From: Aeromicrobium sp. Root344
GTDB lineage: Bacteria > Actinomycetota > Actinomycetes > Propionibacteriales > Nocardioidaceae
Length of the DNA stretch: 64,000 nucleotides
Reading direction: 5' to 3'
Assembly: GCF_001425755.1 (NCBI RefSeq)
Contig: NZ_LMDH01000001.1
Location: 3,161,571-3,225,570, forward strand
Shown here: piece by piece, positions 16,865-27,106 of the stretch
Layout of the letters: every line of letters starts with the position of its first letter
Numbering within the stretch: position 1 is the stretch's first letter
Notes under the pieces: generated by a model
The model's input: only the letters and a program-made list of their open reading frames with translations
Databases searched by the model: none
Told to the model about the DNA's origin: nothing
Position numbers and translations under genes: made by a program

Positions 16865-17851
16865 ATGACGCAGACGCCCTCGGTCTACACGGCCCACGAC
16901 ATTCCTGACCTGCTCAACACCCTGCCGACACTCTTCGGCTTCTGGCCGCAGGAGTCGCTCGTCGCCGTGGCGACCCGCGGGCCGCGCCGCCGCTTCGGCT
17001 TCCGCATGCGAGTCGACATCCCGGCGCGCGAGTCCGTCCAGGACCTGGCCGGGATCGTGGTCGGCCATCTGGCCAACCAGGGTGCCGAAGGGGCCATCCT
17101 CATCGCCGTGACTCAGCAGCAGGAGATCGCCCGCGACCTGCTCGCCGCGATCGAGCGCCAGCTGCCACCGATCACCGTGATTGTCGCCGCAAGGGCCGAC
17201 GGCGAACGCTACTGGTCGGACGAGCCTGGGTTCCCGACCGAGGGCATCGCGTACGAGACCTCCGACCATCACCTCGCGGTCGTGCAGGCCATCGCCGCGG
17301 GCCAACAGATCCTGCCGGACCGTCAGGCCCTGGTCGACCGGTTCGCCGCGGTGCAGGACCCACGTCGGGCGTGGATGGAGCGCGCCGCCGACGAGGTCCT
17401 GCGTGAGGTGGTCGCGCTCATCGCCCGTACGCCCGACGGCGACCTGACCCCGGCCGCCATGCAGCAGGTGCAGCCGATTCTCGACCGCGGGCTGGCGGGG
17501 GAGCGACTCACCGACGATGAGCTCGTCCGGTTCTCGATCTGGATGTCCAGCATCGCGGTCCGTGACGAGGTCTGGTACCAGATCACCGCGGAGACCGCTG
17601 ACGCCATGCTCGCGTTCCTCGCCCTGGTGTCGCGCAGCGTCGTCCCGCCGTTCGAGGCGGCGGTGCTCAGCCTGACGGCGTTCGCGGCGTGGCTGACCGG
17701 CGACGGAGCTCAGTCGCTCATCGCGGTCGAGCGCGCGTTGGAGACCGACGAGACGTACTCCATGGCGCGGCTCATCCTCCAGATGCTCGAGGGGGGTGTC
17801 TCACCGGCTCACTGGCTCGCACTCCAAGCCGCGAAGCCCGTGTCGCCCTAG
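16865..17851 (+). CDS. DUF4192 domain-containing protein
   Basis: A 328-residue cytosolic protein matching the actinobacterial DUF4192 family by its start (YTAHDIPDLLNTLPTLFGFWPQESLVAVA) and helical C-terminal half rich in W-L/A-G-D-G-A repeats (AAWLTGDGAQSLIAVERAL). No function is established; no enzymatic motif is visible. ATG 16865 is chosen because translation begins just before the conserved core. Its TAG stop codon at 17849-17851 also forms the first three bases of a candidate -10 hexamer for the next gene, 9 bases before that gene starts. Confidence 0.85.
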   Translation: MTQTPSVYTAHDIPDLLNTLPTLFGFWPQESLVAVATRGPRRRFGFRMRVDIPARESVQDLAGIVVGHLANQGAEGAILIAVTQQQEIARDLLAAIERQLPPITVIVAARADGERYWSDEPGFPTEGIAYETSDHHLAVVQAIAAGQQILPDRQALVDRFAAVQDPRRAWMERAADEVLREVVALIARTPDGDLTPAAMQQVQPILDRGLAGERLTDDELVRFSIWMSSIAVRDEVWYQITAETADAMLAFLALVSRSVVPPFEAAVLSLTAFAAWLTGDGAQSLIAVERALETDETYSMARLILQMLEGGVSPAHWLALQAAKPVSP

Positions 17852-17854
17852 GCT
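17849..17854 (+). promoter_or_regulatory. leaderless promoter -10 overlapping the DUF4192 stop codon
   Basis: TAGGCT occupies 17849-17854 and the ATG of the next gene begins 6 bases later at 17861. There is no ribosome-binding site in between. The TAG is the stop codon of the upstream reading frame, so one sequence serves both roles. Confidence 0.55.
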
Positions 17855-17860
17855 GTCTGC

Positions 17861-19339
17861 ATGGGACAGGACGTGGACGCACGTGAGTTCAGCCGCGAGG
17901 ACCGCACGCGCTACCGCGCCAAGGTGCGCCGGTGCCTCGACGTGTTCGCCCGGATGCTCAGCGAGCACGACCTGTCGTTCGAGCACACGCACGTCGGCAT
18001 CGAGATCGAGTTCAACCTCGTCGACGACCAGGGCGACCCGGCGCTCAAGAACGCGGAGGCGCTCGAGGCGATCGCCGACGAGGACTTCCAGACCGAGCTC
18101 GGGCTGTTCAACATCGAGATCAACGTGCCGCCCGCGCGCATCGAGGGCACGGGCCTCGACGTCCTGCAGGCAACGCTGCGCGACGACCTCAACGTCGCCC
18201 AGGCCAAGGCGTCAGAGGTGGGCGCTCACCTCTTGATGATCGGCATCCTCCCGACGCTGCAGGAGGGGCACTTCAGTCGCGAGGTCATCTCGGCCAACCC
18301 GCGCTACCACCTGCTCTCGGAGCAGATCCTCAACGCGCGCGGCGAGGACATCGAGATCGTGATCGACGGGGTCGACCGGCTCGACACCACGGCCGACACG
18401 ATCATCCCCGAGGCGGCCTGCACCAGCACACAGCTGCACCTGCAGGTCGAGCCCGACGAGTTCGCGCCGATGTGGAACGCCGCCCAGGCGATCGCTGCCG
18501 TGCAGGTGGCCGTGGGTGCCAACTCCCCGTTCCTGCTGGGCCAGCAGCTGTGGCACGAGACCCGCATCGCGCTGTTCGAGCAGGCCACCGACACCCGCAG
18601 CGAGGAGCTCAAGACCCAGGGCGTACGTCCCCGGGTGTTCTTCGGCGAGCGCTGGATCACGTCGGTCTTCGACCTGTTCGAGGAGAACGTCCGCTACTTC
18701 CCGGCGCTCCTGCCGATCGTCGACGACGAGGACCCGCTGGCCGAGCTCGAGGCCGGGCGGGTGCCCAACCTGCCCGAGCTGCGACTCCACAACGGCACGA
18801 TCTATCGCTGGAACCGGCCGATCTACGACGTGGCCGACGGGCGACCGCACCTTCGCATCGAGAACCGCTTGCTGCCGGCGGGCCCCACGGTGGTCGACAC
18901 GATGGCCAACGCCGCGCTGTTCTACGGGCTGGTCAAGGTCCTCGGCACGAGCGACCGCCCGGTCTGGTCGCAGCTGTCGTTCCGCGCCGCCGAGGACAAC
19001 TTCCACCAGGCGGCCCGGGCGGGCATCGAGACCGACATCTACTGGCCGGCGGTCGGCACGGTCTCGGTCCGCGAGCTCGTCCTGCGTCAGCTGCTGCCGC
19101 TGGCGCATGCCGGGCTCGAGGAGATGAACGTCGACGCCGCTGTCCGCGACAGGCTCCTCGGCATCATCGAACAGCGCTGCATCACGGGCCGCAACGGTGC
19201 CACCTGGCTGATCGACGAGTTCGCCCATCACGCCGGTTCCTCGACCGATCGGCTGGCCGCGATGCGCGCCACGACACGGGCCTACGAGGAGCACATGCAC
19301 GAGGGTGACCCGGTTCACACCTGGCCGACACGCGCCTGA
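17861..19339 (+). CDS. GCS2-family glutamate--cysteine ligase-like carboxylate-amine ligase
   Basis: A 492-residue protein of the GCS2 ligase family. The N-terminal part has the strand-rich GIEIEFNLV motif (about residue 46) and FNIEINVPP, whose acidic residues bind metal and ATP; later ENRLLPAGPTVVDTMANAALF carries the RIENR signature. These enzymes join glutamate's gamma-carboxyl to an amine, classically cysteine. Actinomycetes use mycothiol rather than glutathione, so the true product here is uncertain (ergothioneine EgtA is a different, distant member). The gene appears to have its own leaderless promoter and is followed by a weak hairpin (19345-19360), then the primary sigma factor. Confidence 0.75.
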   Translation: MGQDVDAREFSREDRTRYRAKVRRCLDVFARMLSEHDLSFEHTHVGIEIEFNLVDDQGDPALKNAEALEAIADEDFQTELGLFNIEINVPPARIEGTGLDVLQATLRDDLNVAQAKASEVGAHLLMIGILPTLQEGHFSREVISANPRYHLLSEQILNARGEDIEIVIDGVDRLDTTADTIIPEAACTSTQLHLQVEPDEFAPMWNAAQAIAAVQVAVGANSPFLLGQQLWHETRIALFEQATDTRSEELKTQGVRPRVFFGERWITSVFDLFEENVRYFPALLPIVDDEDPLAELEAGRVPNLPELRLHNGTIYRWNRPIYDVADGRPHLRIENRLLPAGPTVVDTMANAALFYGLVKVLGTSDRPVWSQLSFRAAEDNFHQAARAGIETDIYWPAVGTVSVRELVLRQLLPLAHAGLEEMNVDAAVRDRLLGIIEQRCITGRNGATWLIDEFAHHAGSSTDRLAAMRATTRAYEEHMHEGDPVHTWPTRA

Positions 19340-19441
19340 GAGGACCCTGAGATGTCAGGGGTTGGCTGGTCGTGGCACACTGGAGCCAGAGGTTGACCAC
19401 AGGCCTCATTGTTGCGCCCATCTACCGCTTGTGAGGTTGAC

Positions 19442-20911
19442 GTGCCGGTGAATCCCGCAGCAGGATCGCCGATCCGAGCCGTCAAGAAGCTTCTCGGCGG
19501 GGCCAAGCAAGAGGCTGTGGACGACGCCCCCAAGGCCCCGGCCAAGAAGGCACCCAGCACGACAGCACCACGCAAGACGGCGGCCACGAAGGCTGCCACC
19601 GCCAAGACACCGGCCAAGAAGGCCACCACACCGTCCCGTTCCCCGGCCAAGACAGAAGCGACAGTGACCAAGACCGCATCAAGCACCACCGCCAAGAAGA
19701 CCGCCGCGAAGAAGGCTCCGGCCAAGAAGGCAGCGCCCAAGAAGGGTGCCGAGCCTCAGGACGAGGAGTCGAAGATCCCCGCAGGCATCGACCTGGCCGA
19801 TGCCCTCGAGGTGCCCCCCGTCGCGGACGGCACCGTGATGGTCGACGCGCAGGGCAAGAAGATCCTCCCGGACATCCCTGACGAGGAGTTCGAGAAGGAC
19901 CTCGCGACGGACCCGACCCTCAAGGAGGACGAGCAGTCCTCCTTCACGATCTCGGCCGCCGACGAGAGCGACGAGCCGGTCCAGCAGGTCATGGTCGCCG
20001 GCGCCACTGCCGACCCGGTCAAGGACTACCTCAAGCAGATCGGCAAGGTCTCGCTGCTGACGGCCGGCCAGGAGGTCGAGCTCGCCAAGCGCATCGAGGC
20101 CGGGCTCTTCGCCGAGGAGAAGCTCGCCAAGGGCGGACGCATCTCGGCCAAGATGCTCGAAGAGCTCGAGTGGATCACGATCGACGGTCGCCGCGCCAAG
20201 AACCACCTGCTGGAGGCCAACCTGCGACTCGTCGTGTCGCTGGCCAAGCGCTACACGGGTCGCGGCATGCTGTTCCTCGACCTGATCCAGGAGGGCAACC
20301 TCGGCCTGATCCGCGCGGTCGAGAAGTTCGACTACACCAAGGGCTTCAAGTTCTCGACCTATGCGACGTGGTGGATCCGTCAGGCGATCACCCGCGCCAT
20401 GGCCGACCAGGCCCGCACGATCCGCATCCCGGTCCACATGGTCGAGGTCATCAACAAGCTCGCCCGCGTCCAGCGCCAGATGCTGCAGGACCTCGGTCGT
20501 GAGCCCACGCCCGAAGAGCTCGCGATCGAGCTCGACATGACGCCCGAGAAGGTCGTCGAGGTCCAGAAGTACGGTCGTGAGCCGATCAGCCTCCACACGC
20601 CTCTGGGCGAGGACGGCGACTCGGAGTTCGGTGACCTGATCGAGGACTCCGAGGCGATCGTCCCGGCCGATGCCGTGTCGTTCACGCTCCTGCAGGAGCA
20701 GCTGCACGCCGTGCTCGACACGCTCTCCGAGCGCGAGTCCGGCGTCGTCTCGATGCGTTTCGGACTGACCGACGGGCAGCCAAAGACGCTCGACGAGATC
20801 GGCAAGGTCTACGGCGTGACGCGTGAGCGCATCCGTCAGATCGAGTCCAAGACCATGAGCAAGCTGCGGCACCCGTCGCGCTCGCAGGTCCTGCGCGACT
20901 ACCTGGACTGA
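19442..20911 (+). CDS. sigA: primary RNA polymerase sigma factor
   Basis: A 489-residue group 1 sigma-70 factor. Residues about 1-105 are a low-complexity Lys/Ala/Pro/Thr stretch with A-K-K-A and P-A-K-K-A repeats; an acidic linker follows. Region 1.2 starts near residue 195 ([16 protein letters not shown]), region 2 spans roughly 255-325 with the -10-recognising [14 protein letters not shown] helix, region 3 follows, and region 4 ends with [23 protein letters not shown] 19442 has GAGG 5 bases upstream. The gene sits just upstream of DUF7455 and parE, a conserved actinobacterial arrangement. A strong hairpin follows. Confidence 0.96.
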   Translation: MPVNPAAGSPIRAVKKLLGGAKQEAVDDAPKAPAKKAPSTTAPRKTAATKAATAKTPAKKATTPSRSPAKTEATVTKTASSTTAKKTAAKKAPAKKAAPKKGAEPQDEESKIPAGIDLADALEVPPVADGTVMVDAQGKKILPDIPDEEFEKDLATDPTLKEDEQSSFTISAADESDEPVQQVMVAGATADPVKDYLKQIGKVSLLTAGQEVELAKRIEAGLFAEEKLAKGGRISAKMLEELEWITIDGRRAKNHLLEANLRLVVSLAKRYTGRGMLFLDLIQEGNLGLIRAVEKFDYTKGFKFSTYATWWIRQAITRAMADQARTIRIPVHMVEVINKLARVQRQMLQDLGREPTPEELAIELDMTPEKVVEVQKYGREPISLHTPLGEDGDSEFGDLIEDSEAIVPADAVSFTLLQEQLHAVLDTLSERESGVVSMRFGLTDGQPKTLDEIGKVYGVTRERIRQIESKTMSKLRHPSRSQVLRDYLD

Positions 20912-20923
20912 CACGCACCGTCG

Positions 20924-20963
20924 AAGGCCCGCACCACCGCCGTTCCGGCCGGGTGCGGGCCTT
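20924..20963 (+). terminator. hairpin terminator after sigA
   Basis: A perfect 12-bp inverted repeat (20924-20935 with 20952-20963), 16-base loop, right arm ending in GCCTTT. It lies 13 bases after the sigA stop. Confidence 0.75.
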
Positions 20964-21053
20964 TGGCATGCGTGTCGGGGTAGCCTGTCGTGTGCGCCGA
21001 GAGACGCGGCCGCACCGATGTCGCAGGCAACTGTCCACCCGGACCGATTGCGT

Positions 21054-21059
21054 TAGACT
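21054..21059 (+). promoter_or_regulatory. candidate -10 for the PLD-like gene
   Basis: TAGACT, with CTGTCC at 21031-21036 as a weak -35 at 17-base spacing. It predicts a leader of about 30 bases containing the GGAGAG ribosome site used by the GTG at 21096. Confidence 0.4.
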
Positions 21060-21095
21060 GTCACGACCACGACGAGCCCCTCGGAGAGTAGACCT

Positions 21096-22649
21096 GTGCA
21101 GAAAACCGGCAGATCGACGCGCGTGCTGCGCACATTCGGGGTTGGCGCTCTTGCCTGCAGCCTCCTCCTCGGTTTCGGAACCGCGGCTTCCCACGCCGAC
21201 GAGGTCCCGGTCGACGACACCACGACGGCCACGCCGACGACGCCCGCTCCCTCCGACACCGCCACCACGGGCGAGGAGGACGGCACCCTGCCGCAGGGCG
21301 AGGTCAAGACCGCTGCGGCAGGGTTCTCCAACCCGTACGGCGCTGCGAAGCCAGTGACCCTGGAGACCAACTTCTCCCGCCCCTACAAGGCGATCTCGAG
21401 CTCGGCCAACAGCGACTTCTCGCTGCTCAACGACCTCGAGCGACTGATCCGCGGCTCCTACCGCAAGCCCACCGGCGCCCTGCGCAGCGACCGTGGATCC
21501 CAGGCCGTCTACCTGTCGATCTCGCGCATGGAGAACTCGCACCGCGTCGGCCGTGAACTGATCCGCGCGGCCCAGAACGGCGTCGAAGTCTACGTCATCC
21601 ACGGCAAGGCGTCACAGTCCAAGGAGTCGCGCTACCTGCAGCGCAAGCTGGGGGCCCTCCCGCACGGTCACTTCAAAATCTGCTCCAAGGGCAAGAGCCT
21701 CGCCTGCCTGTCGAGCCTCAACGGCGCGATCATGCACACCAAGATCCTGCTGATCACGAGCACCTACACGCGGGACGACAAGCCGGCCAGTGCCGCCATC
21801 TGGTCCGGTTCGGCCAACCTCGGTGGCCCCAGCGGTGAGCGCACCTACAACAACGGTCTGACGGTCTACAACGACTACAAGTTGTGGAAAGAGACGCGTC
21901 AGATGTGGTCCGACATGTGGAACGAGCGCAACGTCAACAGCAACTACACGGCGTACATCAAGGCTCACAACTCGCGCTACGGGATCACGGAGAGCCAGCG
22001 TGAGCGCTACGGCTACACCAGGGCCGACCCGGTGTACGGGATGTTCTACTCCAACCTCGCGAACGTCACGATCTACCCGACGCCGATCCGGGCGACGCCG
22101 ACCAACGGCAAGGACCCGGTGCTGATGCTGCTCAAGCGCGTCATCCCCGACGACCAGTGCCGCATCAGGTTGCAGGAGAACCGGTTCAAGTACCGCCGCA
22201 TCGCGGTCGCCCAGCGGCTGGTCGAGCTCGCGGAAGGCGGGTGCAAGATCTCGGGCGTCTACTTCGAGGACGACCTCAAGGTCAACCGCACGACGCACTG
22301 CCAGATGTACATCCGCGTGTGCCGGCCGATCCTCGACGTCTTCAAGACGTCGAGCCGGACGATCGAGGCGGCGTGGGCCAAGCCCCACGACAAGACCATC
22401 CTGGTCGAGGCCAAGCTGCGGCCCAACTTCTACAACCCCGAGGAGCGCCTGCCCAACGGCACCGTGTGGCCCAAGGACGGGGCGCGGGCGACGGTCGTCC
22501 AGGCCGGTTCCGCGGCCCTGACCGGCTCCAACCTCGTGGCCAGCGACGAGATCACGACCGAGACGACCGACCCTGCGGTCTACGACGCGTACCTCGAGCA
22601 CTGGAAGGCGATCCTCCAGTCCCACGAGTACCGCAACTTCCCCTACTGA
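21096..22649 (+). CDS. secreted phospholipase D-like protein with degenerate HKD motifs
   Basis: A 517-residue exported protein. Residues 1-35 are a Sec signal peptide (R-V-L-R, hydrophobic core, A-S-H-A cleavage); residues 36-70 form a Thr/Pro/Asp linker. The body has two PLD-like halves. The first half has H-T-K-I-L-L-I followed by WSGSANLGG; the second has H-D-K-T-I-L-V-E followed by LTGSNLVASDE. Both H-x-K pairs and GSxN-type segments are kept, but the Asp expected five residues after Lys is Thr in the first and Glu in the second. It probably acts outside the cell on phosphodiesters or has become a binding protein. GTG 21096 has GGAGAG 9 bases upstream. Confidence 0.72.
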   Translation: MQKTGRSTRVLRTFGVGALACSLLLGFGTAASHADEVPVDDTTTATPTTPAPSDTATTGEEDGTLPQGEVKTAAAGFSNPYGAAKPVTLETNFSRPYKAISSSANSDFSLLNDLERLIRGSYRKPTGALRSDRGSQAVYLSISRMENSHRVGRELIRAAQNGVEVYVIHGKASQSKESRYLQRKLGALPHGHFKICSKGKSLACLSSLNGAIMHTKILLITSTYTRDDKPASAAIWSGSANLGGPSGERTYNNGLTVYNDYKLWKETRQMWSDMWNERNVNSNYTAYIKAHNSRYGITESQRERYGYTRADPVYGMFYSNLANVTIYPTPIRATPTNGKDPVLMLLKRVIPDDQCRIRLQENRFKYRRIAVAQRLVELAEGGCKISGVYFEDDLKVNRTTHCQMYIRVCRPILDVFKTSSRTIEAAWAKPHDKTILVEAKLRPNFYNPEERLPNGTVWPKDGARATVVQAGSAALTGSNLVASDEITTETTDPAVYDAYLEHWKAILQSHEYRNFPY

Positions 22650-22654
22650 GCACA

Positions 22655-22695
22655 ACGCGAAGGGCCGGCCAGATGATCTGGCCGGCCCTTCGCGT
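22655..22695. terminator. bidirectional hairpin terminator
   Basis: An almost perfect palindrome: 20-base arms 22655-22674 and 22676-22695 around a single central base. It lies between the convergent PLD-like and DUF7455 genes, and can terminate both. Confidence 0.85.
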
Positions 22696-22716
22696 GTGTC
22701 TGGGTTGACGAAGCGG

Positions 22717-22941
22717 TCAGGCGTCTTCGTCGGCGAACGTCGACGGCGTCGCCGCAAGTCGCTCGCTCTCGTCGTGGATGAGGGCTGACATCTCGCGGAG
22801 CTTGTCCTCGTGCTGCCGCGCGTGATGAGCGCAGAACATCAGCTCACCACCGCCGCCGAGGGTCACGCGTACGTATGCCTGAGCGCCGCAGCGGTCGCAG
22901 CGGTCGAGGGAGCTCAGCATGGGGGCTGTCAGTGTTGTCAC
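22717..22941 (-). CDS. DUF7455 zinc-ribbon-like small protein
   Basis: A 74-residue protein with a CDRCGAQAYV pair and a FCAHHARQH pair, giving a C-x2-C...C-x2-H type metal-binding arrangement, then a charged helical tail. It matches the short actinobacterial DUF7455 family that sits between sigA and parE in many genomes. GTG 22941 is chosen because GAGAAGG lies 5 bases upstream; it starts V-T-T-L-T-A-P. Function unknown; zinc binding is inferred. Confidence 0.8.
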   Translation of the reverse strand: MTTLTAPMLSSLDRCDRCGAQAYVRVTLGGGGELMFCAHHARQHEDKLREMSALIHDESERLAATPSTFADEDA

Positions 22942-23082
22942 GGTGACCTTCTCTCTGAGCAATCGGCGGTTATGACCAGATCAACATCCAATCACGGGGC
23001 GCTATTCCTCGTGGTCGTTCGTGACCTACGACATACATACTCCCCGAGCGGGACAAATCGACGCAGGCGCGCTGTGGGTCGC

Positions 23083-25212
<2,130 letters not shown>

Positions 25213-25215
25213 GGG

Positions 25216-26589
25216 TCAGTCCGGACCGATGCTGAAGAGGCGATCGTTCGTCAGCACCAGCCCGCGCCCGCCGTCGAGGCCGATCATCGCGCTCGCCGCT
25301 CCGAGACCAACCGTCGAGCTGAGCGACTTCTGCAGAAGGCGGGCCGACACGTCTCCGGAGCGCGGCTGGATGATCGTGACGACATCGTGCCCTTGATCGC
25401 GCCGCAAGGCCATGGCACGCCAGAAGCCGGAGTGGCTCGAGAGGACGGACACGGCGCCGTTCGAGACGTACACGGTCGGAGCGCCGGTCTTGGCCGAGAA
25501 GGTTCGGTGCCACATCGTGTCGCCTGTGTCGGGGTCTATCCCGGTCAGCCGACCCTTGCGCTGGTCGACGATGACGTCCTCGCCGACCGACCGGCTGGTC
25601 TTGGTCTCGGGGTCGAATCCGAGCCAGGCCTTGGGGTGAACGTGGGTGTGGCCGTCGGAGAGACGAATGCTGACCATACGCCGTGAGGTGGTGTCCTTGC
25701 CGTCGTAGCCGACGAAGATCCGTCGTGGATACGCGAGGACGCTCGAGACGGCAGCCATCGCGGAGCAGTCGGCCGTGGTGCGCCAGATCTCCTTGCCCGC
25801 TCGTACGCCGCGGTACGCGCACGCATCGCCGTCGCGGGCGACTTCGATCAGCGTGTTGCCCACGAGAACCGAGTCGGCGGCGTCGATGGACTCGCCGGCG
25901 GGCCGACCGCTCCGGTCCAACGTCGTGACGCGACCCGCACGGTTGGCCACAGCAACTGTCGGCAGCACCTGCAGCCGCGCCTCGCCCCGGTTCACCTCGA
26001 CCTGGTCCCGGTTCTCACGGTGAGCCACACCGAATCGAACGTTCGGCAGGGAATCGACGGACCACAGCTGCCTGCCGGTGCGGTCGAGCGAAGTCATCCG
26101 ACAGCTCCCGCGAGTCGCGCAGTCCCGGTAGGTGATCGTGCCGTCGCCGATCGCCTGGGGGATCCACTGGACCGGCTCACCACCATGCACCGGGCGTTGC
26201 CACACCTTCTTGCCCGTGGGCGAGTAGAACGTCATCGTGGGTCGTGCCTGCTGAGCGACCGTGACGAACCACCCGCTCCGCCCGACGAACATCGACAATG
26301 CCTCGGAGTCGAACTGGCTCGCCAGCGTCTTGCCGTCGGACATCCGGATGACGTCGAATCCGTCGAAGTTGTCGAACACGTAGACGTTGCCCGCCGCGAC
26401 CGTGGCCTCGCCTTCGTAGTCGAGCGGTGTCGACCAGTCGACGTCGGCGGTCTCGAGGCGGTGCACCTGCCAGTGCGCACAGCCGACGAGCAGCCCGCAC
26501 ACCAGGACAAGAGCACCCAGCCCGATCACGGTCCGTCGGCCGGTCCTTCGACGTGGCGCAGTCGTGTCGCGCTTCCCCCCGGAGCTCAT
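25216..26589 (-). CDS. beta-propeller (PQQ-like) lipoprotein of unknown function
   Basis: A 457-residue exported protein. A long Arg-rich N-region (residues 1-20) is followed by a hydrophobic stretch and the lipobox L-V-G-C with Cys37, so it may be a lipoprotein or simply membrane-anchored. The rest shows recurring blades with G-x-V/T...W and D-R-T/S-G-R-x segments (MTSLDRTGRQLWS, TTLDRSGRPAG, TGIDPDTGDTMWHRTF), as in PQQ-like propellers that serve as scaffolds rather than PQQ enzymes. It ends 3 bases from the parE stop, convergently. Its predicted leaderless -10 overlaps the stop codon of the carbonic anhydrase gene. Confidence 0.68.
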   Translation of the reverse strand: MSSGGKRDTTAPRRRTGRRTVIGLGALVLVCGLLVGCAHWQVHRLETADVDWSTPLDYEGEATVAAGNVYVFDNFDGFDVIRMSDGKTLASQFDSEALSMFVGRSGWFVTVAQQARPTMTFYSPTGKKVWQRPVHGGEPVQWIPQAIGDGTITYRDCATRGSCRMTSLDRTGRQLWSVDSLPNVRFGVAHRENRDQVEVNRGEARLQVLPTVAVANRAGRVTTLDRSGRPAGESIDAADSVLVGNTLIEVARDGDACAYRGVRAGKEIWRTTADCSAMAAVSSVLAYPRRIFVGYDGKDTTSRRMVSIRLSDGHTHVHPKAWLGFDPETKTSRSVGEDVIVDQRKGRLTGIDPDTGDTMWHRTFSAKTGAPTVYVSNGAVSVLSSHSGFWRAMALRRDQGHDVVTIIQPRSGDVSARLLQKSLSSTVGLGAASAMIGLDGGRGLVLTNDRLFSIGPD

Positions 26590-26595
26590 GCGACG

Positions 26596-26601
26596 AGACT
26601 A
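26596..26601 (-). promoter_or_regulatory. leaderless promoter -10 overlapping the carbonic anhydrase stop codon
   Basis: On the minus strand TAGTCT ends 6 bases before the ATG at 26589. Its TAG is the stop codon of the upstream carbonic anhydrase gene (26601-26599). Confidence 0.55.
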
Positions 26602-27093
26602 GGCCACGGGATTGAGGAGACCGGTGTCGACGTCGTAGATGAAACCTCCGACGGCGATGTCGTCGGGAATCAGCGGGTGGCTACGGACGCGCATGACGTC
26701 GGCGCGGACGGTGTTCTCCTGGTCGACGATCGCGCCCAGCGTCATCCATGACGCATCGGTGCCGGCCACGTCGCCGACGCGTGCCTTGAGCTCGTCCTCC
26801 GTGGACGACGCCATGGCACAGCGCGTGTGCTCGACGACGAGCACGCGCTTGACCTGCAGGAGGTTGACACCCAGCACCAGCGCGACGAGCGCCTGGTCGG
26901 TGACCCGGCCACCGGGGTTGCGCAGGATCTTGGCGTCGCCGGGCTCGAGCCCGATCATGCGAAGCGGGTCGATGCGGGAGTCCATGCAGGTCACCATGGC
27001 AATCCCGGCGTGGGCGATCCCGTCGAAACCCGAGAGACCGAAGTCCTCGGCGTACTCGCGATTGGCCGCCAGCAAGTCGTCGAATTCAGGCAT
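26599..27093 (-). CDS. beta-class carbonic anhydrase
   Basis: A 164-residue zinc enzyme interconverting CO2 and bicarbonate. Zinc ligands and the catalytic dyad are readable: C36-M-D38-S-R40, then H89-T-R-C92. The following GGRVTDQAL segment is characteristic of short actinobacterial beta-carbonic anhydrases. No signal peptide, so it is cytosolic; it probably supplies bicarbonate to carboxylases. ATG 27093 begins 7 bases after a TAACCT -10, matching a leaderless start; upstream extension has no support. It lies between the P55-like exporter and a propeller lipoprotein, with minimal gaps on both sides. Confidence 0.92.
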   Translation of the reverse strand: MPEFDDLLAANREYAEDFGLSGFDGIAHAGIAMVTCMDSRIDPLRMIGLEPGDAKILRNPGGRVTDQALVALVLGVNLLQVKRVLVVEHTRCAMASSTEDELKARVGDVAGTDASWMTLGAIVDQENTVRADVMRVRSHPLIPDDIAVGGFIYDVDTGLLNPVA

Positions 27094-27100
27094 GGTCGAC

Positions 27101-27106
27101 AGGTTA
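27101..27106 (-). promoter_or_regulatory. leaderless promoter -10 overlapping the exporter stop codon
   Basis: On the minus strand TAACCT ends 7 bases before the ATG at 27093. The TAA is the stop codon of the upstream MFS gene (27106-27104). Confidence 0.5.

Noticed and set aside
20953..21095. Small gene starting at GTG near 20983 after a TAGCCT hexamer
   Set aside because: The frame is Arg-rich and runs through the PLD-like gene without its own stop; composition is not protein-like.
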